This document shows, in pieces, positions 10,782 to 18,838 of a stretch of DNA of 64,000 bases (positions within the stretch are counted from its first letter, which is position 1; each line of letters opens with the position of its first letter). A model generated the notes under the pieces. It was not told where the DNA came from and ran no database searches. It saw only the letters and a list, made by a program, of their open reading frames with translations. The translations under genes and the position numbers were made by a program. Source of the stretch: Streptomyces cathayae (GTDB taxonomy: Bacteria; Actinomycetota; Actinomycetes; Streptomycetales; Streptomycetaceae); contig NZ_CP121682.1 in the NCBI RefSeq assembly GCF_029760955.1, positions 1,054,001 to 1,118,000 on the forward strand, read 5' to 3'.

Positions 10782-12194
10782 TCAGCGGCCCCTGCGCACC
10801 CGGGCCGCCGCCCTGGCCTCCGCCGCCTTGCGGGCCTCGGCGACCTTGCGGGACTCCTTGCCCGGACGGCCCGAACCGCCTGAACCGCCCGGACGGCTGC
10901 CCAGGCCGCGGAAGGGCGCGTTGCCGCTGCCGGCCTTCGTCCCGGCCGGCGGGCGCTTCGCACCGGTGAGGGCGGTCAGCGTCGCCTCGCCGGAGCGCAC
11001 CGGGGTGACGGTCGGCCGGACACCGGCGTCGGACATCATCCGGTTCACCTCGCGCCGCTGGGCGGGAGTGACCAGGGTGACCACGGTCCCGGACCGTCCG
11101 GCCCGTGCGGTGCGCCCGCCGCGGTGCAGGTAGTCCTTGGGGTCGGCCGGCGGATCGACGTTGACGACGAGGTCGAGCGCGTCGACGTGGATGCCCCGCG
11201 CCGCGACGTTGGTGGCCACCAGCACGGTGAGGTCACCGTCCGCGAACCGGCCGAGCGTGTGCGTGCGCTGCGGCTGCGACTTGCCGCTGTGCAGGGCACC
11301 GGCCCGCACGCCGGCGGCCCGCAGATGACGTGTGAACTGGTCGACGCCCGCCTTGGTGTCCAGGAACATCAGCACCCGGCCGTCCCGGGCGGCGATCTCG
11401 GTCGCCGTGGCGTACTTGTCGGCGGGATGCACGGTCAGGACGTGGTGGTCCATGGTGCTCACCGAGCCCGCCCCGGGGTCGACCGACGCGTGGACCGGGT
11501 CGTTCAGATGGTTCCGCACCAACTGCTCGACGTGACGGTCGAGCGTGGCCGAGAACAGAAGCCGCTGCCCGTCGGCGGGGACCTGTTCCAGGATGTCCGA
11601 GACCTGCGGCAGGAACCCCAGGTCGCACATCTGGTCCGCCTCGTCCAGCACCGTGATCCGCACGTGGTTCAGATGGCAGTCCCGGCGCGACACGAGGTCG
11701 GCCAGCCGCCCCGGCGTCGCGACGACCACCTCGGCGCCGCTCCGCAGCTCCGCCACCTGCCGGTTGATCGACAGCCCGCCGACCACCGTCGCCAGCCGTA
11801 CGTTCAGCGTCCGCGCGTACGGCACCAGGGCGTCGCTCACCTGCTGGGCGAGCTCCCGGGTCGGGACCAGGACCAGCGCGAGCGGCCGCTTCGCCTCCGC
11901 CCTCCGGCCCGCCGTCCGGACGAGCAGAGCGAGCCCGAAGGCCAGCGTCTTGCCGGACCCCGTCCGCGCCCGCCCGAGGACGTCACGGCCGGCCAGCGCG
12001 TCGGGCAGCGTCGCCGCCTGGATGGGGAACGGTTCCGTCACCCCGAGCCCGCCCATCGTCTCCACCAGCTCCGGCGGCAGCCCGAACGCGTCGAAGGACG
12101 CGGCCGGGGTCGCCCCCGGCGGCGCTGTCACTCGCGGGGGCGTGCCGCCCCCGGAGAGTCCGGAGAGTCCGGAGGCCAACGGCTTCGCGTTCAT
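10782..12194 (-). CDS. DEAD-box ATP-dependent RNA helicase
   Basis: 470 residues. All helicase motifs are present: Q motif (FGLPPELVETM…PFPIQA), I ARTGSGKT, Ia PTRELAQQ, Ib TPGRL, II VLDEADQM, III SAT, IV VLMFLDTK, V ATNVAARGIHVDALDLVVN and VI HRGGRTARAG. The C-terminal 80 residues are Gly/Ser/Lys/Arg-rich and basic (SRKVAEARKAAEARAAARVRRGR), an RNA-binding tail. Such enzymes unwind RNA in ribosome assembly and mRNA decay, often in the cold. ATG 12194 has GGAAGG upstream. A perfect 18-bp hairpin lies 32-70 bases before the start on the same transcript, a likely expression control. It stands alone. Confidence 0.93.
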   Translation of the reverse strand: MNAKPLASGLSGLSGGGTPPRVTAPPGATPAASFDAFGLPPELVETMGGLGVTEPFPIQAATLPDALAGRDVLGRARTGSGKTLAFGLALLVRTAGRRAEAKRPLALVLVPTRELAQQVSDALVPYARTLNVRLATVVGGLSINRQVAELRSGAEVVVATPGRLADLVSRRDCHLNHVRITVLDEADQMCDLGFLPQVSDILEQVPADGQRLLFSATLDRHVEQLVRNHLNDPVHASVDPGAGSVSTMDHHVLTVHPADKYATATEIAARDGRVLMFLDTKAGVDQFTRHLRAAGVRAGALHSGKSQPQRTHTLGRFADGDLTVLVATNVAARGIHVDALDLVVNVDPPADPKDYLHRGGRTARAGRSGTVVTLVTPAQRREVNRMMSDAGVRPTVTPVRSGEATLTALTGAKRPPAGTKAGSGNAPFRGLGSRPGGSGGSGRPGKESRKVAEARKAAEARAAARVRRGR

Positions 12195-12226
12195 GAGGGG
12201 CACCTTCCTGGTCTGGCGCCCGGAGC

Positions 12227-12264
12227 GCACCGGGGCCCGTACCGTTCGGTACGGGCCCCGGTGC
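12227..12264 (-). promoter_or_regulatory. Perfect 18-bp inverted repeat in the helicase 5' leader
   Basis: Arms 12227-12244 and 12247-12264 pair without mismatch around a TT centre; the core reads GGGGCCCGTACCG. It lies between the divergent helicase and flavohaemoglobin genes, 33 bases upstream of the helicase ATG. It could be a 5'-UTR structure opened by the helicase itself, a transcription stop for readthrough, or an operator. Confidence 0.6.
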
Positions 12265-12442
12265 AGTGAAGCGCGGGCACAGCTTATCAGCGGCCCGGAA
12301 TGCGCCTCCGGCGCCGATTCCTCCCCCTGCACCGGCACCCGCGCCCTCCGAGCGGCTCCGGCCGCCGGCAGGCCGTGTCACTCAGGAGGTGCCGGGTACC
12401 TGGAGCGGGCCAGGAACCCCCGCCGACCTGGAGGGAAGCCGC

Positions 12443-13654
12443 ATGCTCTCCGACACCTCCCGCCCCGTCATCACCGCCACACTCCCCGTGGTCGCCGACC
12501 ACATCGGTGAGATCGCCCAGCGCTTCTACCGGCACATGTTCTCCGCGCATCCCGAACTCCTCGACGGCGTCTTCAACCGCGGCAACCAGGCGCACGGCCA
12601 CCAGCAGCAGGCCCTGGCCGGCTCGGTGGCCGCGTTCGCGACGACCCTGGTGGAGACACCGGAGCGGGTGCCGGAGCAGTTGCTGAGCCGGATCGCCCAC
12701 AAGCACGCCTCGCTCGGCATCCGCCCGGACCAGTACCCGATCGTCCACGACCACCTGATGTGGGCGATCGGCGACGTCCTGGGCGACGCGGTCACCGCAG
12801 AGGTCGCCGCGGCCTGGGACGAGGTGTACTGGCTGATGGCCAACGCCCTGATCAACCAGGAGCGCGGCCTCTACAGCGCCCGCGGGGTCCGGCCGGAGAC
12901 GGTCTGGCGGGACTGGCGGGTGGAGCGGAAGATCAAGGAGACCGACGACGTGGTCACCTTCGTGGTCAAGCGGAACGACGACCGCCTGGTGAAGACCTCC
13001 CTGCCCGGCCAGTACGTCACCGTCCGGATGCGGATGCCCGACGGGAAGCTCCAGCCGCGCCAGTACAGCCTGACCCGTGCCGACGACGGCGAGCACCGCC
13101 AGTTCTCGGTGAAGCGGGTGCGCGGCGAGGGCGGCGACCCCGACGGCGAGATGTCGGCGCTGCTGCACGACTCCGTCGGGGTGGGCGACGACCTGACGCT
13201 GTCGCTGCCGTACGGCGACGTGGTGCTCGACGACTCGGGACGTCCGGTGGTGTTCGCCAGTGCGGGTATCGGGGTCTCCCCCATGGCGGGCATGCTGTCG
13301 CACCTGGTCGCGGCCGACTCCGGGCTGTCGATCACCCTTCTCCACGCCGACCTCGACGAGGCGTCCTTCCCGCTGCGGCGGCAGGTGGTCAACGACGTGC
13401 TGGCACTGCGGGACGCGCGGATGTACCTCTGGTACGAGAAGGGCGCGCACAGCCTCGAACCGGTGACCGGCGTCTTCGAGGGACAGATGGACCTGTCCGC
13501 CGTCGACGTCCCCGACGACGCCCTCTACTACCTGTGCGGGCCCCTGCCCTTCATGCAGGCCGTACGGAGCCGCCTGATCGAGCAGGGAATCGCCCCGCGC
13601 GACATCCAGTACGAGATCTTCGGCCCCGACCTGTGGCAGGCCGACCTGGACTGA
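12443..13654 (+). CDS. hmp: Flavohaemoglobin (nitric oxide dioxygenase)
   Basis: 403 residues, the usual length. It oxidises NO to nitrate using O2, haem, FAD and NAD(P)H in the cytosol. The globin domain (1-140) begins RPVITATLPVVADHIGEIAQRFY with the distal Tyr in RFYRHMF, a QQQAL segment, and the proximal His in RIAHKHASLGI. The FAD domain (about 150-260) has RQYSLT; the NAD domain (260-403) has FASAGIGVSPM and YYLCGPLPFMQAV. ATG 12443 follows GGAGGGAAG. Divergent from the helicase. I looked for the NsrR-type site expected in front of such genes and did not find a convincing one. Confidence 0.95.
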   Translation: MLSDTSRPVITATLPVVADHIGEIAQRFYRHMFSAHPELLDGVFNRGNQAHGHQQQALAGSVAAFATTLVETPERVPEQLLSRIAHKHASLGIRPDQYPIVHDHLMWAIGDVLGDAVTAEVAAAWDEVYWLMANALINQERGLYSARGVRPETVWRDWRVERKIKETDDVVTFVVKRNDDRLVKTSLPGQYVTVRMRMPDGKLQPRQYSLTRADDGEHRQFSVKRVRGEGGDPDGEMSALLHDSVGVGDDLTLSLPYGDVVLDDSGRPVVFASAGIGVSPMAGMLSHLVAADSGLSITLLHADLDEASFPLRRQVVNDVLALRDARMYLWYEKGAHSLEPVTGVFEGQMDLSAVDVPDDALYYLCGPLPFMQAVRSRLIEQGIAPRDIQYEIFGPDLWQADLD

Positions 13655-13708
13655 CCGTCGTGCCGACGGCGGGCGGCGGCAGGAGAGCGGCCGGGAGTCG
13701 TTCCGCGG

Positions 13709-15142
13709 TCACCCGGAGTTGTATCCCCACCGGGCGTTGCCGTCCTTGCCCATGAAGCACTTCGCGGGCCGCCCATCGGTGGTCGTCGCGACGGCACCGA
13801 CGGGAGAACAGTACTGACCGAACTGGACACCGGGCCGGCTTCCGGTGCCGCCGCTCGAACTGCCGGAGGAACCACCACTGGTGGAACCGCCGCCGGACGA
13901 GCCGCCACTGCCGCTGCCGCCTGTGGTGCCGCCGCTCGAGCCGGTGCCGTACGAGGGCTGCGGTCGCGGCTTCGACTCGGGTTTGGGCTCGGGCTTCGGT
14001 TCAGGCTCCGGTTCAGGCTTTGGCTCCGGCTTGGGCTTCGGTTTCGGCTTGGGTTTGGCGCAGGGGTCGCTGGGGCCGATCAGCCACAGGTCGATCTGCG
14101 TCCCGGTCGAGACCTCGGTGTCGGGCTCCGGCTGCTGCCTGCACACCTGCCAGTCGGCCAGTTCCTCCAGCCCGTCGTACAGACGCTTGCCGGTGTGGGC
14201 GTGGAAGTAGATCACGCGCTCGAGACCGAGGTCGCCGAGAGCACGGGAAGCATCGTCGGCCTGCTCGCCGACGAGGTCCGGCATGACGATCCGGCGGGGG
14301 CCGTGCAGCCGGGTCGGGCACTGCTCCTGCTTCGGAACCGCATACAGGGTCAGCGTCCTGGCTGCCGGAGGGACCGTCTCGTCACGGGCCGGGCTCTGGA
14401 AGCAGACCTGCCAGCCGCTCGTGGTGGTGTTCACCGGCCGCTGGTCGGAGGAGGCGTCGGCTGCCGACACCGTCTTCCACGGATGCCGGCCGGCCGACAC
14501 AGCCGCTACGGCGAGAGGGGTCGCCTTGAAGTCGGGGACGGTCAGAGCGGGCTCGGGCTTCTGGACCACGGCCTCCTTCTCGCCGGAGCCCGGACCCAGG
14601 TTGGCGAAGAGGAATCCGATCACCGCTACGGAGACGAAAACAGGGTGTCGGCTTATCCAGGTGGCGAACCGTGTTCCGCGGCCTGGGCGCAAGGGGGAGT
14701 CGGGAGGGAGAACCTCGCCCGTGGCCACGAGGAGCTCGCCCCTCGGGTCGAGTTTCGAGCCCCACAGTTTGTGCGGATGCCCGTGGACGAGGACCTCGAC
14801 GGACCGGAACATGCCGTAGGTACGGCGGGAGATCCGCAGGGGCGCGGGGACGCGGATCGCCCTGGGCCTCACAAGACCCCGCAGAAGGACGAGGTCGTTC
14901 TTCGTGAGCACGGCCCAGCCCCAGCCGTTGCGGTAGACGGCCCGGACGTCTTCCTGTGGGCCCAGTTCTCCCAACAGCGCCTTCGCCTGGTCGTCGGACA
15001 GGGAGAGACTCTCACCAGCGGCGGCTTCGGCGGTGCGCCGGTCCTTGGCCAACAGATCGGACAACGGTTCTCCAGCTCTTTCGAAAAGTTCTCCGGACGT
15101 GTCGAGCTGTGAGCCCCGGAAGCCGGTACGTCGCCCCTGCAC
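13709..15142 (-). CDS. Membrane-anchored PASTA-domain protein with Pro/Lys/Glu repeat spacer
   Basis: 477 residues. An N-terminal cytosolic part (1-155) of unknown fold is followed by one membrane helix (about 163-178, FVSVAVIGFLFANLG). Outside are two PASTA-like units (TVPDFKATPLAVAAVSAGR… and VMPDLVGEQADDASRALGDLGLE…), then a spacer of alternating Lys-Pro and Glu-Pro pairs (about 345-375), a Gly/Ser-rich stretch (385-435), and a C-terminal block with CFMGKDGNARWGY. Several cysteines in the outer part suggest disulphides. PASTA units usually bind peptidoglycan or lipid II in Ser/Thr kinases and penicillin-binding proteins, but there is no kinase domain here. The GTG start at 15142 has a weak ribosome site and is uncertain. 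Confidence 0.75.
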   Translation of the reverse strand: MQGRRTGFRGSQLDTSGELFERAGEPLSDLLAKDRRTAEAAAGESLSLSDDQAKALLGELGPQEDVRAVYRNGWGWAVLTKNDLVLLRGLVRPRAIRVPAPLRISRRTYGMFRSVEVLVHGHPHKLWGSKLDPRGELLVATGEVLPPDSPLRPGRGTRFATWISRHPVFVSVAVIGFLFANLGPGSGEKEAVVQKPEPALTVPDFKATPLAVAAVSAGRHPWKTVSAADASSDQRPVNTTTSGWQVCFQSPARDETVPPAARTLTLYAVPKQEQCPTRLHGPRRIVMPDLVGEQADDASRALGDLGLERVIYFHAHTGKRLYDGLEELADWQVCRQQPEPDTEVSTGTQIDLWLIGPSDPCAKPKPKPKPKPEPKPEPEPEPKPEPKPESKPRPQPSYGTGSSGGTTGGSGSGGSSGGGSTSGGSSGSSSGGTGSRPGVQFGQYCSPVGAVATTTDGRPAKCFMGKDGNARWGYNSG

Positions 15143-15326
15143 GAAGACACGTCCCGCACCGCCGGACGCCGTGCTGGAGGCACTGCGCGACAGTTACCGA
15201 CAAATGCAGATGTTAACGGCTGCCGATCCGGGCCCGGACACCGGCAGGACTCACCGAAGGCACCCGTGACCTGCGCCGATTTCCCGGAGCCATCCTGCTC
15301 ACCCCGCCGGCACGCGGCAGCGGCCC

Positions 15327-15605
15327 GTGCCACCCGCCGACGCGAAGGCTCAGGTGAAGCCGCCGTACCGGAAGCACCGGGAGACGTATCGTGAGGCCGT
15401 GAAGAGACGGCGTTGGTGGGTTCTGATCAGCTTGTGGGCCATGTGGTGGGCGGCCGTTACCGCTGCCTTTGCGCTTCTGGGCGCGGTTACCGATCAGCCG
15501 ATGGGTCTGGGGGAGTGCGCGGCGGGCGCCGCGTTTGTGATTGTCGTCGGTGAACTCGGCGACCGCCTGCGGCGACGCTTCTTTCCCCGCCGCAAGGTCG
15601 GTTGA
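15327..15605 (+). CDS. Small two-helix membrane protein, hypothetical
   Basis: Up to 92 residues. A basic N-terminus (RKHRETYREAVKRRR) precedes two hydrophobic helices (WVLISLWAMWWAAVTAAFALLG and AAGAAFVIVVGELG), and the C-terminus is very basic (RLRRRFFPRRKVG), which suggests both ends are cytosolic. No family is recognised. The start is uncertain: GTG 15327 has no clear ribosome site, GTG 15354 has AAGG nearby and may be the true one. It sits next to the decayed alpha-galactosidase. Confidence 0.5.
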   Translation: MPPADAKAQVKPPYRKHRETYREAVKRRRWWVLISLWAMWWAAVTAAFALLGAVTDQPMGLGECAAGAAFVIVVGELGDRLRRRFFPRRKVG

Positions 15606-15617
15606 CTGCTCGGCTCG

Positions 15618-16121
15618 TCAACGCTTGCTGCGTCGCCGGAACTTCGACCCGCGAGTCAGGCGGGACATGGTGCGGAGGGGCGGCTTCGAAGTATGCCCAT
15701 GCCCTCCCCCAGGCATGATCTGCACGGACACGTTGCGGAGCCGGGCGAAGCCCAAGACGTGGTCCAAATTGGAGAGGATGTCGAAGGCCGACTGGGGCGC
15801 CGACCGGAGGTCCGCGCCGATCAGCAGGGGCGCGGCCATGACCGACCACATCGAGAAGTGGGTGCGGTACTCGGTGTCGGTCATGCCGCCGTTGCCCACC
15901 TCCAGCATGTCCGGGTCGTTTCAGCCACCCGGGCCCGCGTACTCGTCGAGGGACAGGTTCTCCTTCATGATCGACAGCATGGAGTCCCAGTCGTCACTGA
16001 TGTCCCCTGTGGTGCGCCATGACTGCCCGACACCCCTGGCCCATTCCCAGGGCTTGTTCTCACCCCACTCGCAGAGGCTGTAGAGGATCGGACGCCCGGT
16101 GGCCTCCAGCGCGTCGCGCAT
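15618..16121 (-). pseudogene. Remnant of a GH27 alpha-galactosidase gene
   Basis: Two segments in the same reading frame match the catalytic region of GH27 alpha-galactosidases: MRDALEATGRPILYSLCEWGENKPWEWA…WRTTGDISDDW…AGPG, then after a TGA stop (15921-15923) [39 protein letters not shown]. In intact enzymes the junction reads GPGHWNDPDM; here HW has become Gly-stop (TGG to TGA). The 5' part including the nucleophile region is missing where the TnpB element abuts, and the similarity also ends after FDILSN; the tail (RNVSVQIMP…) is unrelated and faintly recalls DUF5753 regulators. It is therefore dead by truncation at both ends plus a nonsense change. Confidence 0.85.
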
Positions 16122-16127
16122 GGTCGT

Positions 16128-16160
16128 TTGACTTGCTCCTCGGCCTGAAGCCCGGGGATT
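16128..16160 (-). repeat. Right-end hairpin and presumed 3' end of the TnpB guide RNA
   Basis: Minus-strand reading AATCCCCGGGCTTCAGG then CCGAGGAGCAAGTCAA, an imperfect hairpin and a TCAA terminus as at right ends of IS605-group elements. In characterised TnpB systems the omega RNA comes from here, so bases just beyond (ACGACCATGCGCGACG, in the alpha-galactosidase remnant) would be the guide. Confidence 0.55.
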
Positions 16161-16187
16161 CTGGCCTTCTCGATCGTTGCTGTGCCA

Positions 16188-17411
16188 CTACGCGGCACGG
16201 GGTCCGGTCGGGAATCCGTGGCTTCCTGTTTCTTCGCGCCGTGCCGGGATTGCTCCTGGTCTTACCGGCGCTCCGCAGGCCGATACCGCCAGTCCGGCGG
16301 CCGTCTTGACGTTGATCGCGGCGTTGGTGTCCCGGTCGTGGACGGTGCCGCAGGCGGTACAGGTCCACTCCCTCACGTTCAGGGGTTTGGGTCCGTCCTT
16401 GACGCCGCAGGCGGAGCAGGTCTGGGAGGTCGGCTCGAACCGGCCGATCTTCACCAGGGTCCGCCCGTACCGTTCCGCCTTGTACTCCAGCATGCCGATG
16501 AACGATGACCATCCGGCGTCGTACACCGACTTGGCCAGCCTGGTGCGGGCCAGTCCCGCCACCGACAGGTCCTCCACCGCGATCCCTTGGTTCTCGGAGA
16601 GCAGCTTGGTGGAGAGTTGGTGGTGGAACTCGCGGCGCGCGTCGGTGACCCCGGCGTGGGCGCGGGCGACCTTCAGGCGGGCCTTCTCGCGGTTCTTCGA
16701 TCCCCTCTGTTTGCGGGACAGCTCCCGCTGGGCCTTCTTCAGCTTCTTCTCCGCGCGCCGCAGAAAGCGCGGGGAGTCGATCTTCGTGCCGTCGGACAGC
16801 ACGGCGAAGTGGGTCAGGCCGAGATCGATGCCGATGGTGCGGTCGGTGTCGGGCATCCGGGCCGTGTCGGCGGCGGGGTCGGTGTCGATGACGAAGGAGG
16901 CGAAGTACCGGCCGGCCGCGTCCTTGATGACGGTGACGGAGGTGGGGGTGGTGGGCAGCGTGCGGGACCACTTCACCTTCACCACACCGATCTTCGGCAG
17001 GTGCAGACGGCCGCCATCGGTGATCTTCCAGCGGGCGTTGGCGGTGAACCGGATCGACTGCCGGGCATCCCTGCGGGACTTGAAGCGGGGCGGGCCGATC
17101 CTGGGGCCCTTGCGGGCGCCGTTGAGGGAGGCGAAGAAGTTGCGGTACGCGCTCTCGGCGTCCCGCAGGGACTGCTGCAGCACCACCGCGGAGACCTCGC
17201 CCAGCCAGAACCGCCCGGCTGTCCGCTTGGCCTGGGTGATCAGGCGCGTGGACAGCTCGCCGACCGTCGGGAACATCCCGCCTGCCGTGCGGGCGTCCTC
17301 GCGGGCGCGGACCGCGTCGTTGAACACGACGCGGGCGCATCCGAACGCCTTCGCCAACGCGGTCTGCTGGCCGGTGTCCGGGTACAGGCGGAAGCTGTAC
17401 CGAAGCTGCAT
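16188..17411 (-). CDS. tnpB: TnpB RNA-guided endonuclease (OrfB of IS605/IS1341 family)
   Basis: 407 residues, the normal TnpB length, and apparently intact. The N-terminal helix-turn-helix/WED region opens with MQLRYSFRLYPDTGQQTALAKAFG. The split RuvC nuclease shows its three acidic sites: Asp in GIDLGLTHFAVLSDG, Glu in GIAVEDLSV and Asp in HDRDTNAAINV. A zinc ribbon with two CxxC pairs (CSACG…CTACG) lies between the last two. TnpB proteins cut DNA matched by a guide RNA made from the element's right end and help the element persist. ATG 17411 is taken because the family N-terminus begins there; the frame is open further upstream but reads unrelated sequence. Confidence 0.92.
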   Translation of the reverse strand: MQLRYSFRLYPDTGQQTALAKAFGCARVVFNDAVRAREDARTAGGMFPTVGELSTRLITQAKRTAGRFWLGEVSAVVLQQSLRDAESAYRNFFASLNGARKGPRIGPPRFKSRRDARQSIRFTANARWKITDGGRLHLPKIGVVKVKWSRTLPTTPTSVTVIKDAAGRYFASFVIDTDPAADTARMPDTDRTIGIDLGLTHFAVLSDGTKIDSPRFLRRAEKKLKKAQRELSRKQRGSKNREKARLKVARAHAGVTDARREFHHQLSTKLLSENQGIAVEDLSVAGLARTRLAKSVYDAGWSSFIGMLEYKAERYGRTLVKIGRFEPTSQTCSACGVKDGPKPLNVREWTCTACGTVHDRDTNAAINVKTAAGLAVSACGAPVRPGAIPARREETGSHGFPTGPRAA

Positions 17412-17620
17412 GACCGTCACCCTACGTACCTGCGTTGTGGGTGAGGCACAGGAGAACAGAACTGGTCGGCACTGTGTTCTCGTCATGCATGTACATGTGG
17501 GCTTCGTGACCGGGTTCCGACACAAGGTGTTCACTGGTGCCCGTTTGAGGCGGATGGAGGAGATCAGCGGCACCTCCTCACCGTGGTCGGGCGGTACATC
17601 GCACAGCGGAACCGGCCGGT

Positions 17621-17732
17621 GTGAGCACAGCCCGGCTCCGCCGGGAGAAGCACTCACGACGCTCCGCGCCGCAGACGGTGAACCCTCCGTGTCCGGCTCC
17701 GCCGGACCATCTGCGGCGACGCTCCGCGTCGC
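17621..17732. repeat. Array of hairpins with identical 3-base loops, upstream of tnpB
   Basis: Three perfect hairpins share a TCC loop on this strand (GGA on the other): CCCGGC-TCC-GCCGGG (17631-17645), GTCCGGC-TCC-GCCGGAC (17691-17707) and GCGACGC-TCC-GCGTCGC (17716-17732); a fourth at 17658-17670 is imperfect. The first is enclosed by GTGAG/CTCAC (17621-17625, 17653-17657) and the second by GCCGCAGA/TCTGCGGC (17668-17675, 17710-17717). This looks like a branched RNA rather than random GC-rich DNA. The 490-base stretch 17412-17904 holds no other gene that I can see. Confidence 0.55.
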
Positions 17733-17755
17733 GACCATCAGATTCGCTTCACCAC

Positions 17756-17769
17756 CGGGCTGAAGCCCG
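17756..17769 (-). repeat. Left-end hairpin of the TnpB element
   Basis: CGGGC-TGAA-GCCCG on the plus strand; the loop-proximal sequence matches the right-end hairpin. AT-rich GAATAAATCCCGG follows at 17779-17791, near the likely outer boundary. Confidence 0.5.
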
Positions 17770-17904
17770 ATGCACTGCGAATAAATCCCGGTAGCTCCCT
17801 GGCCTGCCCTCACCCATCGGCAACCGGTGGAGAACTACGGGTACCGATGACGGTCAACCGATGCGGCTGAGACCACACCCAGCGCACTGGAGCATCGGGC
17901 GCGG

Positions 17905-18555
17905 TCAGGGCGCGCGGACCGCCGAGATGTCGAACTCGAGCTCGATCTTCTCGCTGACCATCAGGCCGCCGGTCTCCAGCATCGCGTTCCAGGTGAGGTC
18001 CCACTGGGCGCGGTTGACGACGGCCGTGCCGTCGAAGCCGATCCGCTCGACGCCGAAGGCGTCGACCACCGAGCCCGTGTAGAGGAGGTCGACGGTGACC
18101 GGGTGCGTGCGGCCCTTGACGGTGAGGGCGCCCGTCATTCGGAAGCGGTCGGCATCGACCTGCTCGATGTAGGTGCTGCGGAAGGTGATGGTCGGGTAGC
18201 GCTCGACGTCGAGGAAGTCGGCGCTGCAGAGGTGACGGTCGCGCTGCGCGACGCGGGTGTCAACGGTGTCCGCCCGGATGACCACCCCGGCTCCGGAGCG
18301 TTCCGGTCGTTCACCGTCCAGCTGAAGCCAGCCGTCGAAGCCGGTGAAGCTCCCCCGGACCCGGGTGACCACGGCGTGCCGGGCGGCGAACCCGATGGTG
18401 CTGTGCGCCTGGTCGAACATCCACTCCCCGGAGAGCTGGGCCCGGGAGGGGGCGGCGTTGAACGTCCGGGCGTCCGTGCCCGTCGGCGGGGCCGGCGACG
18501 GTGTCGGCTCGGTGTCGGCGGACCGTGCGGTGCGGAAGAGAGAGCGGAAGTCCAT
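17905..18555 (-). CDS. YceI family lipid-binding-like protein
   Basis: 216 residues. After a 40-residue polar N-terminus, the YceI lipocalin-like barrel runs from SGEWMFDQAHSTIGFAARHAVVTRVRGSFTGFDGWLQLDG to the C-terminus, with characteristic VDTRVAQRDRHLCSADFLDVERYPTITFRST and GALTVKGRTHPVTVDL. These proteins bind polyisoprenoids or fatty amides; in actinobacteria most lack a signal peptide, as here, and are taken to be cytosolic. ATG 18555 is preceded by GGGAGAT. A 13-bp palindrome lies about 100 bp upstream and may be its operator. Transcribed alone. Confidence 0.92.
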   Translation of the reverse strand: MDFRSLFRTARSADTEPTPSPAPPTGTDARTFNAAPSRAQLSGEWMFDQAHSTIGFAARHAVVTRVRGSFTGFDGWLQLDGERPERSGAGVVIRADTVDTRVAQRDRHLCSADFLDVERYPTITFRSTYIEQVDADRFRMTGALTVKGRTHPVTVDLLYTGSVVDAFGVERIGFDGTAVVNRAQWDLTWNAMLETGGLMVSEKIELEFDISAVRAP

Positions 18556-18656
18556 CAGATCTCCCGGTGAGGGTGCTTGACAGCCGCGCATGCGGCTTCA
18601 GGAGACCGCCATTCAACAGGTGTAGAGCACACCAAAACGATCTTGCCCGGATTCTT

Positions 18657-18669
18657 TCTCAACTTGAGA
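18657..18669. promoter_or_regulatory. Candidate operator TCTCAACTTGAGA upstream of the YceI gene
   Basis: Perfect 13-bp palindrome in an unusually AT-rich patch 102 bp upstream of the YceI start. The TCAA(N)TTGA form is typical of MarR-type sites; no MarR gene is nearby. Confidence 0.45.
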
Positions 18670-18838
18670 TCTTCGACGTGGGCCGGGACCGGCGGCAGGG
18701 CTGGGGGCCACGACTTCGGCGGCTCGCCGTGAGCCGCGCCGAGGCCCCGGGCGCGGATCCGGTGTGGATTCCGCGCGGGCTGCCCTCAGCCCGCGCCACG
18801 GCGACGATCTCCCCGGCGCCTCCGGCCGGAACGGCGTT

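Larger units (their letters stand above)
16128..17769 (-). mobile_element. TnpB-only insertion sequence (IS605/IS1341-like)
   Basis: The element spans from a right-end hairpin (CCCCGGGCTTCAG… followed by GTCAA on the minus strand, 16128-16160) past tnpB to a left-end hairpin CGGGCTTCAGCCCG (17756-17769). The two ends share the GGGCTTCAG core typical of IS200/IS605 subterminal hairpins. No tnpA (Y1 transposase) is present, so it would need one in trans. Exact ends, particularly the left one, are estimates. It abuts the truncated alpha-galactosidase. Confidence 0.7.

Noticed and set aside
12300..12442. NsrR operator in front of the flavohaemoglobin gene
   Set aside because: No AT-containing palindrome of the known NsrR type was seen; the region is GC-rich without clear symmetry.
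17621..17732. CRISPR array
   Set aside because: The repeated units are short hairpins of differing stem sequence, not direct repeats with regular spacers, and there are no cas genes.
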